Below the pieces are notes generated by a model. It was not told where the DNA came from and ran no database searches. It saw only the letters and a program-made list of their open reading frames with translations. This document shows, one piece after another, positions 9,786 through 17,153 of a stretch of 64,000 nucleotides of DNA. Numbering within the stretch: the first letter of the stretch is position 1; each line of letters opens with the position of its first letter. Both the position numbers and the translations under genes were made by a program. The stretch lies in NCBI RefSeq assembly GCF_048593165.1, contig NZ_CP184271.1; one strand, given 5' to 3'. This stretch comes from Pectobacterium sp013449375 (GTDB lineage Bacteria; Pseudomonadota; Gammaproteobacteria; Enterobacterales; Enterobacteriaceae).

Positions 9786-9817
9786 ATACGTTTAAACGTT
9801 TAGACATCCAGATGCCC
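9786..9817 (-). promoter_or_regulatory. MetJ operator (four tandem met boxes) before metA
   Basis: Read on the minus strand, four contiguous 8-mers are seen: GGGCATCT, GGATGTCT, AAACGTTT and AAACGTAT. Each matches the MetJ consensus AGACGTCT at 5 or 6 of 8 positions. Tandem 8-bp boxes are the standard MetJ operator form. The array begins 20 bases upstream of the metA start. Confidence 0.85.
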
Positions 9818-9864
9818 GAAGATAGCGAGTTTTCGTTCTAATGTCGAGTGCTCAGCGCATAAGG

Positions 9865-9877
9865 TGAAAATGTTTCA
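9865..9877. promoter_or_regulatory. MetR site upstream of metA
   Basis: TGAAAATGTTTCA fits the MetR consensus TGAANNTNNTTCA at every fixed position. It is about 100 bases upstream of the metA start and 50 bases beyond the MetJ boxes, where an activator site would be expected. Confidence 0.75.
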
Positions 9878-9896
9878 CGAGATTCAGTATGCACCA

Positions 9897-10268
9897 TCAG
9901 AACGACTTCTGCTGAATACGTTTGAGCGCGTCAGAATCACTCAGAGGAACAGCGCTAGAAATAACAATGAGCCCAGATTTACGATAGCTCATGACGGTGA
10001 TCTCCTGAAGTATGCGTTCCTCTACAGGAGAAAGCCCTCCTTCATTCATTTCCAGAGCGTGAATCAGTAGTGTTGTGCTACTGAACCAGTTACACCAATC
10101 AAAGGGAGCAACCTGACGAACAACACCCCGTAGAGCCTCTGCGGCATTCATAAAATCAGCGACCAAAATTCTATTGTTGCTAAATGCACTCAGCGTGGAA
10201 GCCTCACGCAGAGTGGAAAGATTACGTACGGTTATTTGATTTTTACGGATCTGGATATAGAGATTCAT
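9897..10268 (-). CDS. yjaA: YjaA family protein
   Basis: A 123-residue protein starting MNLYIQIRKNQITVRNL, clearly homologous to E. coli YjaA along its length (for example ALEMNEGGLSPVEERIL). YjaA has no established biochemical function and no membrane segment is seen. In E. coli it sits between rrnE and metA. The same neighbours are here: metA on one side and an rRNA terminator with a 5S gene on the other. The frame stays open upstream through the terminator, the 5S and the IS transposase. The true start is the ATG at 10268, because the upstream part of the frame is not yjaA. Confidence 0.9.
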   Translation of the reverse strand: MNLYIQIRKNQITVRNLSTLREASTLSAFSNNRILVADFMNAAEALRGVVRQVAPFDWCNWFSSTTLLIHALEMNEGGLSPVEERILQEITVMSYRKSGLIVISSAVPLSDSDALKRIQQKSF

Positions 10269-10313
10269 GATGGGTCTTCCTGACGGTGTTATCTTCTCCA
10301 AATCGCAGACAGC

Positions 10314-10343
10314 AAAAAGCCCCTGTCTTTCGACAGGGGCTTT
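10314..10343 (-). terminator. rRNA operon terminator
   Basis: A 12-bp GC-rich stem (AAAGCCCCTGTC and GACAGGGGCTTT) with loop TTTC is followed by TTTTTGC on the minus strand. It starts 11 bases past the 3' end of the 5S rRNA. This is the typical terminator at the end of an enterobacterial rrn operon, kept although the rest of the operon is missing here. Confidence 0.92.
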
Positions 10344-10354
10344 CCACTTATTTG

Positions 10355-10472
10355 ATGCCTGGCAGTTCCCTACTCTCACATGGGGAAGCCCCACACTACC
10401 ATCGGCGCTACGGCGTTTCACTTCTGAGTTCGGCATGGGGTCAGGTGGGACCACCGCGCTATCGCCGCCAGG
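10355..10472 (-). rRNA. rrf: 5S rRNA, missing its first two bases at an IS junction
   Basis: Nearly identical to enterobacterial 5S rRNA (CCTGGCGGCGATAGCGCGG at the 5' end, GGAACTGCCAGGCAT at the 3' end). The mature RNA should begin TGCCTGG. Here the sequence matches only from the third base, and upstream it continues directly into the IS3-family transposase gene. No 23S, tRNA or 16S gene precedes it, so it has lost its operon promoter and processing context. It is likely a relic, or is expressed only from the IS. Confidence 0.93.
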
Positions 10473-11447
10473 GGCTTTCGCCGCCTCAATACGTGTTTTT
10501 CGCTGGGCTAAGATAACCTTATCCTGACCTGTATGACGCTGGTGCGGTGTCACGAAACGTAATTGACTGTGCTTATGTTCGTAGTTGTACCAGCGCGTAA
10601 ATTTCAGCACCCATCTTCTTGCATCATCAAGACTTTTAAACCCTGCTGAGGGCCAATCTGGTCGGTATTTGCAGGTTCTAAACAAAGACTCTGCAAACGG
10701 ATTATCGTTGCTGACTCGCGGTCTGCTGTACGAGGTGGTCACCCCAAGCTCATACGCTTTTATACGCATAGTTTGCGATTTCATCGGGGCGCCGTTATCT
10801 GAGTGCAACACGACACCACTGTGCAAACAGTTCTCCCGTATCAGCGTTTGCTCTAACAGCGTCGCGGCATGCTCCCCCGACTCCTGTTCATACACCTCGT
10901 CGCCGACAATCTTGCGGCTGAACAAATCTTCCAACATGTACAGGTAGTAAAACTGCCCTCGCACCGTGCTGGGCAAATAAGTAATATCCCAGCAAAACAC
11001 TTGACCCGGCCCCGTCGCGGTATAAGTCGTTGGCAACACTGAGCCTTTCGGCGCTAAGCTGCGGCCACGATGATGGCGTTGTCCATGCGCTTTTAAGACC
11101 CGGTAAAACGTTGATTCAGCCCCGTAATATTCACCATTATCTAACAAGGTCGGTACAATTTGTGATGGAGGTAAGCTGGCAAACTGCGCCCGATTACACA
11201 CCTCAATTATTTGCTCTTGTTCCGCTTGTGTCAGTTTATTTGCTGGCTCGGGACGAACCGCATCCGGTCTTTTATCTGCCTTGACCTGTCCACCACAATA
11301 CCAACGCCGATAGGTACGCAAGGTGATACCCACCTCGTTGCAGGCGACGCTCAGTCTGGCCCCTGACCGATTAGCTTCTTGTATCCACGACACATACTCT
11401 GTGCGCTGCGGGAAGGAGGTCAATCGTCCTCTTGGTCGTTCTCCCAA
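10473..11447 (-). pseudogene. IS3-family transposase OrfB, C-terminally truncated
   Basis: Integrase-core transposase with all three catalytic residues visible: FCWDITYLP (first Asp), VLHSDNGAPM (second Asp) and DNPFAESLFRTCKY (Glu). The zinc-like HHRG region lies before them. After RIEAAKA the reading frame enters the 5S rRNA, so the last part of the transposase (I estimate about 40 residues) is lost and the frame continues without a stop through the 5S, the terminator and yjaA. orfB overlaps the end of orfA by 28 bases in another frame, as expected for programmed frameshifting. The catalytic core is complete but the element is probably immobile. Confidence 0.88.
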
Positions 11448-11926
11448 AGCGCATTTAACTTTTTTCGCAGCACCAATATCGCGGCGGTTTCTGCGAGCGC
11501 TTTTTCCTTTTGCCGAAGTTCACGAGTTAACTGTTTGATGGCTTTCTGGTCTGCCTGGCGCTGCCGTTTGGCTTCAAGTTCCTGCTCACGAGAACTCATA
11601 AAGCCTCTAAGCGCATCCGCTTTCCAGGCTTTCACTTGTTCTACATACAAGCCTTTAGCACGGCAATACTCGCTCAATTCAGCTTCATTCAAACTGGCCG
11701 TGTCAACGACAGTGGCAAACTTAGCTTCTGCTGACCATTGGTCTGGTGTTGATTTATTTCCCGGCACAGGGCGACCTTGTTGTTTGGCTTTATCCCGCCA
11801 ATTATACAAGGTTTGCAGTCCAATCCCTTCATTGCGTGATACTTCTGCCACGGTCATATTTAATGGTGGCAATAACTTGCTTAGTATCTCTTGTTTACGT
11901 TCTTCACTGTAACTCGGCACATTCAA
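11420..11926 (-). CDS. IS3-family OrfA (transposase DNA-binding part)
   Basis: A 168-residue protein. Two helix-turn-helix units are visible, around residues 24-50 (TVAEVSRNEGIGLQTLYNW) and 80-105 (LNEAELSEYCRAKGLYVEQ). A coiled-coil leucine-zipper region follows at about 115-160 (KAIKQLTRELRQKEKALAET). This longer type of OrfA also occurs in the IS150 group. It normally provides end recognition and is joined to OrfB by -1 frameshifting in the overlap at 11420-11447. Confidence 0.88.
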   Translation of the reverse strand: MNVPSYSEERKQEILSKLLPPLNMTVAEVSRNEGIGLQTLYNWRDKAKQQGRPVPGNKSTPDQWSAEAKFATVVDTASLNEAELSEYCRAKGLYVEQVKAWKADALRGFMSSREQELEAKRQRQADQKAIKQLTRELRQKEKALAETAAILVLRKKLNALWENDQEDD

Positions 11927-11982
11927 GCCTTAACCCCCAACTGGTTAAATTTTAGAGGGTGACAACTATCCTGCCAGAGGGG

Positions 11983-12018
11983 GTACCCAAAGCACTGCGC
12001 AGTTTCTTTAATGGGTAC
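11983..12018. repeat. Short inverted repeat beside the IS
   Basis: GTACCCAAAG and CTTTAATGGGTAC are complementary arms around CACTGCGCAGTTT. It lies in the 176-base spacer between the IS left end and the yicC stop. No gene is visible in this spacer; the arms may be a remnant of another element. Confidence 0.4.
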
Positions 12019-12077
12019 ACCTCTGTGTACACGGTAATCATGCGCTTTGTTGTTTCTCCATGATAGCCCATGATAAC

Positions 12078-12103
12078 AAAAAAGCCTGCAATATCGCAGG
12101 CTT
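12078..12103 (-). terminator. Intrinsic terminator of yicC
   Basis: AAGCCTGC and GCAGGCTT form an 8-bp stem with loop AATATC, and the minus strand continues TTTTTT. It lies 38 bases past the yicC stop. The plus strand also has a later T-run, so some bidirectional activity is possible. Confidence 0.85.
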
Positions 12104-12140
12104 CTTGGTTTTTTGATAGCAGGTGATTTCTCACGAAACC

Positions 12141-13004
12141 TTACTCAATATTCTGAATTTGTTCCCGCATTTGCTCTATCAGCACTTTCAGTTCAATGGC
12201 TGATGCGGTGACATCGGCGTTGATGGATTTCGAGGCCAGCGTGTTCGATTCGCGGTTGAATTCCTGCATCATGAAGTCGAGGCGGCGGCCGACGGCTTCT
12301 TCTTTTTTCAGGATTTTGTAGGTTTCTTTGACGTGAGCGTCGAGGCGGTCGAGTTCTTCGGCGACGTCGACGCGCTGCGCCAGCAGCACCAGTTCCTGTT
12401 CCAGCCGGTTATTTTCCAGTTGTACCTGTGCATCTTCCAGCTTGCTTTGCAGGCGCTCGCGCTGCCATTGCAGGATGTTCGGCATCTGGGCGCGGACTTT
12501 GACGACTTCGGCACTGACGCCAGCCAGACGCTGTTCAATCAGCGCTTTTAGTGCGTTGCCTTCGCTTTCACGGGCGGCGATGAAGTCATCCAACGCGCCT
12601 TCCAACGCGGTCAGCAACTCGGCGCTGATCGCATCCAGATCCTGCTCTTCCGCCGACATCACGCCAGGCCAGCGCAGGATATCAACCGGATTGATTTCTC
12701 CTTCATCGCTCTGCATTTTGACCCAGTTGGCGGCGTTGACTAGCTGTTTGGCCAGCTTTTCATTCAGGATCAGCGCACTTTGCGCACTCGGGTCGAGCTC
12801 AAAACGCAGGTTGCATTCGATTTTGCCACGGGTCAAACGGGCGCGGATGCGCTCACGCGCAACGGGTTCGAGGCTACGGAATTGTTCCGGTAAACGAAGA
12901 TAGGTTTCCAGATAGCGCTGGTTAACGGAACGCAGTTCCCAGGCTGCGCTTCCCCAGTTGCCCTTGATTTCTCGGCGGGCGTAAGCGGTCATGCTGCGAA
13001 TCAT
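12141..13004 (-). CDS. yicC: YicC family endoribonuclease
   Basis: With the start at 13004 (MIRSMTAYARREIKGNWGS) the protein has 287 residues, exactly the E. coli length. The longest frame adds seven residues with no support. YicC/YloC proteins have been described as endoribonucleases acting in small-RNA turnover. The C-terminal part is charged and helical (LEDAQVQLENNRLEQELVLL) and ends with the conserved EFNRESNTLASKSINADV. In E. coli yicC is adjacent to and divergent from rph; here a 10.5 kb peptide-use block lies between them. Confidence 0.95.
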   Translation of the reverse strand: MIRSMTAYARREIKGNWGSAAWELRSVNQRYLETYLRLPEQFRSLEPVARERIRARLTRGKIECNLRFELDPSAQSALILNEKLAKQLVNAANWVKMQSDEGEINPVDILRWPGVMSAEEQDLDAISAELLTALEGALDDFIAARESEGNALKALIEQRLAGVSAEVVKVRAQMPNILQWQRERLQSKLEDAQVQLENNRLEQELVLLAQRVDVAEELDRLDAHVKETYKILKKEEAVGRRLDFMMQEFNRESNTLASKSINADVTASAIELKVLIEQMREQIQNIE

Positions 13005-13101
13005 TGGTGCATACCTGTAAAGCAAATGATGAGAAAGAGTATAGCGTTGAGTCCGCTACAGGGGATAGGAAAACCGTCCGTGGTGTGGTGTCTGCCGTGA
13101 A

Positions 13102-14010
13102 TCAGGCGGCGTTAAGTAAGGCTTCGTTCTGTTTGGCTATCTCCCGACAGCGGTTTTTCATCATCTGCTTCAGTTGCAATGTTGCCTGTGATTGTGGGTT
13201 ATCACGGCGGCTGATCAGCGTGACTTCAAAAGGCAGCGGCTGGTCGATAGGGACGATTTTGAGCTGATCGGCATAACGACAGGCGGTAAAGAGATCGACG
13301 ATACCGGCACCACCGCCTGCCAGCACCATATCGGCAATCACCGAGTAGGTTTTGATGTAGAGCGACGCAACGGGTTGCAGCGCTTTATCGCGCAATGCAC
13401 GGTGCAACACCTGACCGAGCGGATCCTGATGCTGCATCATTAGCAGGTTGTTGTTGCACAGCCATTCCAGCGATACCGGACCGTTTATTGGGCTGTCTTT
13501 AGGCAGCAGGGCAACCATCGTGGATTGGAAGAGCGGCTCTGCCAGCAGTTCGGATGGCACCTGCTGCCCAAAAATCAGTGCGAAATCGAGCTGGTTTTGC
13601 AGGATGTTCTGACACAGCGTGCTGAAGTGTTCGGTGACGAGTTCGACGTTAACCGAGGCCGCCTGCTTATGAAACTCCACCAGCGTCGGTGCCACGATCA
13701 TCTGTCCGAACGCATGCGCTGCCCCCAGCCGCACGGAGTGGGCTTTGCTGGTTTTGATCTGTTCGGTGAGGGAACTGATGCTTTGCAGGTGGCTGAACAG
13801 TTCCTGCACTTTCGGGATGAGGCGTAGCCCTTCTTCGGTGGCGACCATCCCCTGAGTACGACGTTCAAACAGGGAAAAACCGAGCTGCTGTTCCGCGTGG
13901 TTCAGTACCCGACTGACGTTGGGCTGAGAGACGTTGAGCAAGCGCGCGGCGCCGCTGATGGTGCCTGCCTGAACAATGGCCTGGAAGATTTCAATGTGAC
14001 GTAATCGCAT
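13102..14010 (-). CDS. LysR-type transcriptional regulator
   Basis: 302 residues with an N-terminal winged helix-turn-helix at about 2-60 (FQAIVQAGTISGAARLLNVSQPNVSRVLNHAEQQLGF) and a C-terminal effector-binding domain (about 90-295). It is the last gene of the minus-strand peptide block, 203 bases after iaaA. That spacer holds a sigma-54 promoter and three NtrC-like sites, so it has its own nitrogen-responsive expression, like nac. The sequence is not NAC. Its likely target is the upstream peptide operon; a T-N11-A palindrome sits in front of that operon. Confidence 0.93.
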   Translation of the reverse strand: MRLRHIEIFQAIVQAGTISGAARLLNVSQPNVSRVLNHAEQQLGFSLFERRTQGMVATEEGLRLIPKVQELFSHLQSISSLTEQIKTSKAHSVRLGAAHAFGQMIVAPTLVEFHKQAASVNVELVTEHFSTLCQNILQNQLDFALIFGQQVPSELLAEPLFQSTMVALLPKDSPINGPVSLEWLCNNNLLMMQHQDPLGQVLHRALRDKALQPVASLYIKTYSVIADMVLAGGGAGIVDLFTACRYADQLKIVPIDQPLPFEVTLISRRDNPQSQATLQLKQMMKNRCREIAKQNEALLNAA

Positions 14011-14069
14011 GGTGCAGGCTCCGGCTGATGCTTTCTAATGAGCATCGTATGAGTAATAACCAAAAGTTC

Positions 14070-14085
14070 TGCAATTATTACGCCA
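14070..14085 (-). promoter_or_regulatory. Sigma-54 promoter of the LysR-type gene
   Basis: TGGCGTAATAATTGCA on the minus strand carries the invariant GG and GC dinucleotides with exactly 10 bases between them, as required for sigma-54 (consensus TGGCAC-N5-TTGCW). It is about 60 bases upstream of the regulator start and downstream of the NtrC-like sites, in the correct orientation. Confidence 0.75.
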
Positions 14086-14136
14086 GATTATAAGAGCGCG
14101 ATAAATGGTCGCTAGATAAGCGACGAGAAGATGAAA

Positions 14137-14184
14137 TGCACTGAGTTGGTGCCCAATATTGGTGCTATTGCACTAATGTTGGGC
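14137..14184. promoter_or_regulatory. Three tandem NtrC-like binding sites
   Basis: Site 1 (14137-14153) is TGCACTGAGTTGGTGCC, very close to the strong NtrC site of E. coli glnA as I recall it. Site 2 (14151-14165) is GCCCAATATTGGTGC. Site 3 (14170-14184) is GCACTAATGTTGGGC. All fit GCACYA-N3-TTGGTGC with few changes. They lie about 55-110 bases upstream of the sigma-54 -24 element, a normal enhancer distance. Confidence 0.7.
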
Positions 14185-14213
14185 TGTTTGCTCTCTTTCG
14201 ATGTGCTGACACG

Positions 14214-15161
14214 TTAACGATAGATATCGGCGACGGGTTCTTCTCCCACGTAGCCATAACCGCGGTACATGCCTTCGCTGTTGAACGGCAGAGCGATGTT
14301 GCCCGCTTTGTCGACGGCAATCATTCCGCCGCTACCGTCCAGTTGTACGAGTTTCTCCATCACGACGCGATCGCTGGCCTGTTGTAGCGTCAGCCCGGCG
14401 TATTCCATTAGTGCTGAGACATCATAGGCTGCGACGGCGCGCATAAAGACTTCGCCTGTGCCGGTGCAGGAAACGGCCACCGTCTGGTTATTGGCGTAGC
14501 AACCTGCGCCGATAATCGGGCTGTCGCCGACGCGTCCAGCTTGTTTGTTGGTCATGCCACCTGTTGAGGTCGCCGCAGCAAGATTACCCGCGCTGTCGAG
14601 CGCGACTGCGCCTACAGTGCCAAATTTACGGTCGGGATCGATAGGGTCGTTCTGGCCGTCATGATCGAGGATAACGCGGCCGGAACCTGCCTGTGCATTG
14701 TGTAGCTGCTGGCGACGTTCCTCGGTGGAGAAAAACGCGGGGTCAACCCTTTCCAGGCCGTGCTGATCTGCGAAGGCTTCCGCACCGTCGGCGGTAAACA
14801 TCACATGCGGACTGGCTTCGAGTACGGTACGGGCAGCCAGAATGGGGTTGCGAATATGGCTGACACAACTGACGGCACCGGCATCCAGAGAACGTCCATC
14901 CATGATGCTGGCATCCAGTTCGTGGGTTTCTGCGTGGGTGAAGACTGAACCGTGTCCGGCGTTGAACAACGGGCACTCTTCCAGCAGACGGACGGCCTCG
15001 GTCACGGCATCCAACGCGCTGCCGTTTTCAGCCAGAATGCGCTGCCCGCTGGCGACAATCTCGGACAGCGCGGCCAGATAGCGTTGTTCTTTCTCAGCGC
15101 TCATGGCCGAGCGGGTCAGCGCACCTGCGCCACCGTGGATCACAATCACGGGTTTCGTCAT
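14214..15161 (-). CDS. iaaA: Isoaspartyl peptidase / L-asparaginase (Ntn hydrolase)
   Basis: Plant-type asparaginase that hydrolyses beta-aspartyl dipeptides and asparagine. The 315-residue precursor self-cleaves before the nucleophile Thr, seen in FGTVGAVALDS around residue 182, to give two subunits. Other active-site regions are GGMTNKQAGRVGDSP and CTGTGEVFMR. It begins MTKPVIVIHGGAGAL, with no signal peptide, so it acts in the cytoplasm. In E. coli iaaA precedes gsiABCD; here it lies at the other end of a Gsi-type importer operon, 59 bases after the M55 peptidase. Confidence 0.94.
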   Translation of the reverse strand: MTKPVIVIHGGAGALTRSAMSAEKEQRYLAALSEIVASGQRILAENGSALDAVTEAVRLLEECPLFNAGHGSVFTHAETHELDASIMDGRSLDAGAVSCVSHIRNPILAARTVLEASPHVMFTADGAEAFADQHGLERVDPAFFSTEERRQQLHNAQAGSGRVILDHDGQNDPIDPDRKFGTVGAVALDSAGNLAAATSTGGMTNKQAGRVGDSPIIGAGCYANNQTVAVSCTGTGEVFMRAVAAYDVSALMEYAGLTLQQASDRVVMEKLVQLDGSGGMIAVDKAGNIALPFNSEGMYRGYGYVGEEPVADIYR

Positions 15162-15220
15162 GCGATAAATTCTCTTTTCAGTCGGTTTATGCCTCTCTAA
15201 AAGAGGCGGATAGACCGGAA

Positions 15221-16042
15221 TCAGTTTTGCGTCGTTGCCAGATAGGAAAAGGCACCCAACAGGCTGGTGATTTCCCGCATGCTCTGCGCCGTATAACCTA
15301 CGGTTATGGCATCCAAACGTTCAACGCTTGGCAGCAGACAGAATAGATCGGCCAGTACCGGTTTTGCCACCATCAGTTCGAGACGGTAGGGTGCCTGAAT
15401 CCGCGAATTCAGCGTACGGTGCGCTTTTTCTACCGCGGCTTTTGCTGCGTCACGAATGACCTGACGTGCCTGCTCGGTGCTGAGGGATTCGGCCGCATGT
15501 TGCGAAATGGCGCGTTTGACGCAGGCATAGTCGGTGGCGGGGTAGTAGCGGGCGATCCAGCTCTGGAGCGTGTCGTCACCGCTGACCAGCCACAGCGGCG
15601 TCTTCTGTTCCACGCCGGCGGCGGCGTAGATGTCGCTTTCGCCCATGATTTCACCGTTGATGCGCACACGGTAGAAGGCACGACCGTTGATGGTATGCGA
15701 CAGTACGCCAAACTCACCTGCCGCGCTGTGGTAGCCGATGAACATCAGGCCATCGAACTGTTGCTGCTCTAACCCTTCTACCATCGAATAGCCGCGCGGT
15801 TTGCCCTGTACCAGTCGGGCGCGGGCATCGATGTTTTCCGCGCGCAGGTTAACCATGGCGGCGTGGCTGTCGGCGACCACCACTTCTGTGGCACCGCCCG
15901 CGAACGCACCGTCAATCGCGGCATTCACTTCCTGCTCCATCAGGCCGCGTGCCAACTGGTATTCCGCGGTGCCGGGGCTACACTGCTCTGGGCGCATGAC
16001 GCCCGCGATCCCTTCGATATCAGCAGAAATAAACACTTTCAT
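15221..16042 (-). CDS. M55-family D-aminopeptidase (DppA-like)
   Basis: 273 residues of the zinc-dependent M55 family, whose characterised member is Bacillus subtilis DppA, a D-aminopeptidase of ten-subunit rings. The metal-binding start MKVFISADIEGIAGV with the Asp-x-Glu pair is intact. Further conserved elements are VVVADSHAAM, FIGYHSAAG and LSHTINGRAFYRVRING. No signal peptide is present. It follows the P1-family peptidase after 26 bases. A D-specific peptidase fits a role on peptidoglycan-type peptides, but the substrate is inferred. Confidence 0.9.
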   Translation of the reverse strand: MKVFISADIEGIAGVMRPEQCSPGTAEYQLARGLMEQEVNAAIDGAFAGGATEVVVADSHAAMVNLRAENIDARARLVQGKPRGYSMVEGLEQQQFDGLMFIGYHSAAGEFGVLSHTINGRAFYRVRINGEIMGESDIYAAAGVEQKTPLWLVSGDDTLQSWIARYYPATDYACVKRAISQHAAESLSTEQARQVIRDAAKAAVEKAHRTLNSRIQAPYRLELMVAKPVLADLFCLLPSVERLDAITVGYTAQSMREITSLLGAFSYLATTQN

Positions 16043-16068
16043 AATCAGTTTCCTACGGGAGAATTTGC

Positions 16069-17145
16069 TTATGGATAAAGAGTCGCAGCCAGCCTGTCCA
16101 ACGCCTGTGGCAGCGTTGGGCGGTGATGACCGCGAAAACCGATCACGGCCTCAGCCTGAAGCATGGCGTCGAGCACCGCGTGTTCGGTGGCGTCGGCGGC
16201 GGCGCTTAACAACGGCTCAAGCTGCGCCTCCTCCGGCGGTCGTGGTTGTGGGCAAGTGGAGAACGCGACGGCGATATCGCCCGAACCGTGTCCCCAGTAG
16301 CTGCCGAGTCGGCCTAATCCTGCCCCCGCCCGTTTGGCGATACGCTTGAGCTGGCGGGCATCGAGCGGAGCGTCCGTCGCCATGATAATGATGATCGATC
16401 CGGCATCTTGCTGCGGAGCTAGTTCCGGCAGGATGGGGGCGATGGCGTTCCCCATCTGCACGCCGTCTAGCGTCAGTGCGGAAAGCGTGCCGAAATTTGC
16501 CAGCACCAGCACACCGAGTGTGGTGTTTAATTCAGGAATCAGGCGTGATGCCGTGCCGATGCCGCCTTTCAGGCTAAAGCAGCTCATACCGCGTCCGGCC
16601 CCGACGCTGCCGCGGGTGAAGCTGTCCGCCGCACTGTCCAGCGCTTGTCGCGCCATGTGTTCCGTCACCGCCAGCGCCTGAATGTCGTTCAGCCAGCCGT
16701 CGTTGCACTCCAGCGCCAGCGGGTTCACTGTCGGCAGCGTGCGGCCCAGTTCAGGGTTACGAGCAATCGCGTCACGCACCAGCGTGGTAAACAACGTGCC
16801 AGTCGCCAGCGTGTTGCTGAGCAGGATGGGGGTTTGCAACACCCCCAACTCCTCAATCTGTACCAGCCCGACAGGTTTAGCGAAACCGTTCAGCACCGCC
16901 GCGCCGCAGGGCAGAGGTCGAGTGAACAGGTTGTCGCCGGGCGGCACAATCGCCGTGACACCCGTTTGCACTTCCCCAGCCGCCAGTGTGCAGTGGCCGA
17001 CGCGCACGCCCGTCACATCGCTGATACGGTTATGCGCTCCGCTAGCCGAACGCGGCGTACCCACCTGCCGCGTCGTTTTCCAACGTTGTAACAACAGTGC
17101 CTGCTGTTGCTGTTGATAGTCGTTCATCGGATGATCGCCGTGCAT
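16069..17145 (-). CDS. P1-family peptidase (DmpA-like L-aminopeptidase/D-esterase)
   Basis: 358 residues of the DmpA/BapA family of self-processing Ntn-like aminopeptidases. GVRVGHCTLAAGEVQTGVTAI and the nucleophile region GAGRGMSCFSLKGGIGTASR are present, with the Gly-Ser type cleavage point expected near the MSCF stretch. GAGGAAGG before the ATG supports this start, which falls eight bases after gsiD. Members cleave N-terminal residues of small peptides, including D- and beta-amino acid ones. Cytoplasmic; exact specificity unknown. Confidence 0.88.
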   Translation of the reverse strand: MHGDHPMNDYQQQQQALLLQRWKTTRQVGTPRSASGAHNRISDVTGVRVGHCTLAAGEVQTGVTAIVPPGDNLFTRPLPCGAAVLNGFAKPVGLVQIEELGVLQTPILLSNTLATGTLFTTLVRDAIARNPELGRTLPTVNPLALECNDGWLNDIQALAVTEHMARQALDSAADSFTRGSVGAGRGMSCFSLKGGIGTASRLIPELNTTLGVLVLANFGTLSALTLDGVQMGNAIAPILPELAPQQDAGSIIIIMATDAPLDARQLKRIAKRAGAGLGRLGSYWGHGSGDIAVAFSTCPQPRPPEEAQLEPLLSAAADATEHAVLDAMLQAEAVIGFRGHHRPTLPQALDRLAATLYP

Positions 17146-17153
17146 CGCCTTCC

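Larger units (their letters stand above)
10473..11964 (-). mobile_element. IS3-family insertion sequence, 3' end deleted
   Basis: Contains orfA (HTH) and orfB (DDE transposase) of an IS3-family element on the minus strand. The left terminus is probably at 11964, where the minus strand begins TGTCACCCTCTAAAATTTAA, a typical TG-start end. The right end is absent: the transposase frame runs straight into the 5S rRNA at 10472. No matching right inverted repeat or target duplication is visible, which points to an IS-associated deletion or inversion and not simple insertion. The group within IS3 is not assigned. Confidence 0.85.

Noticed and set aside
11379..11912. 177-codon plus-strand frame over the IS
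   Set aside because: Antisense shadow of the transposase orfA, which has clear HTH and coiled-coil features.
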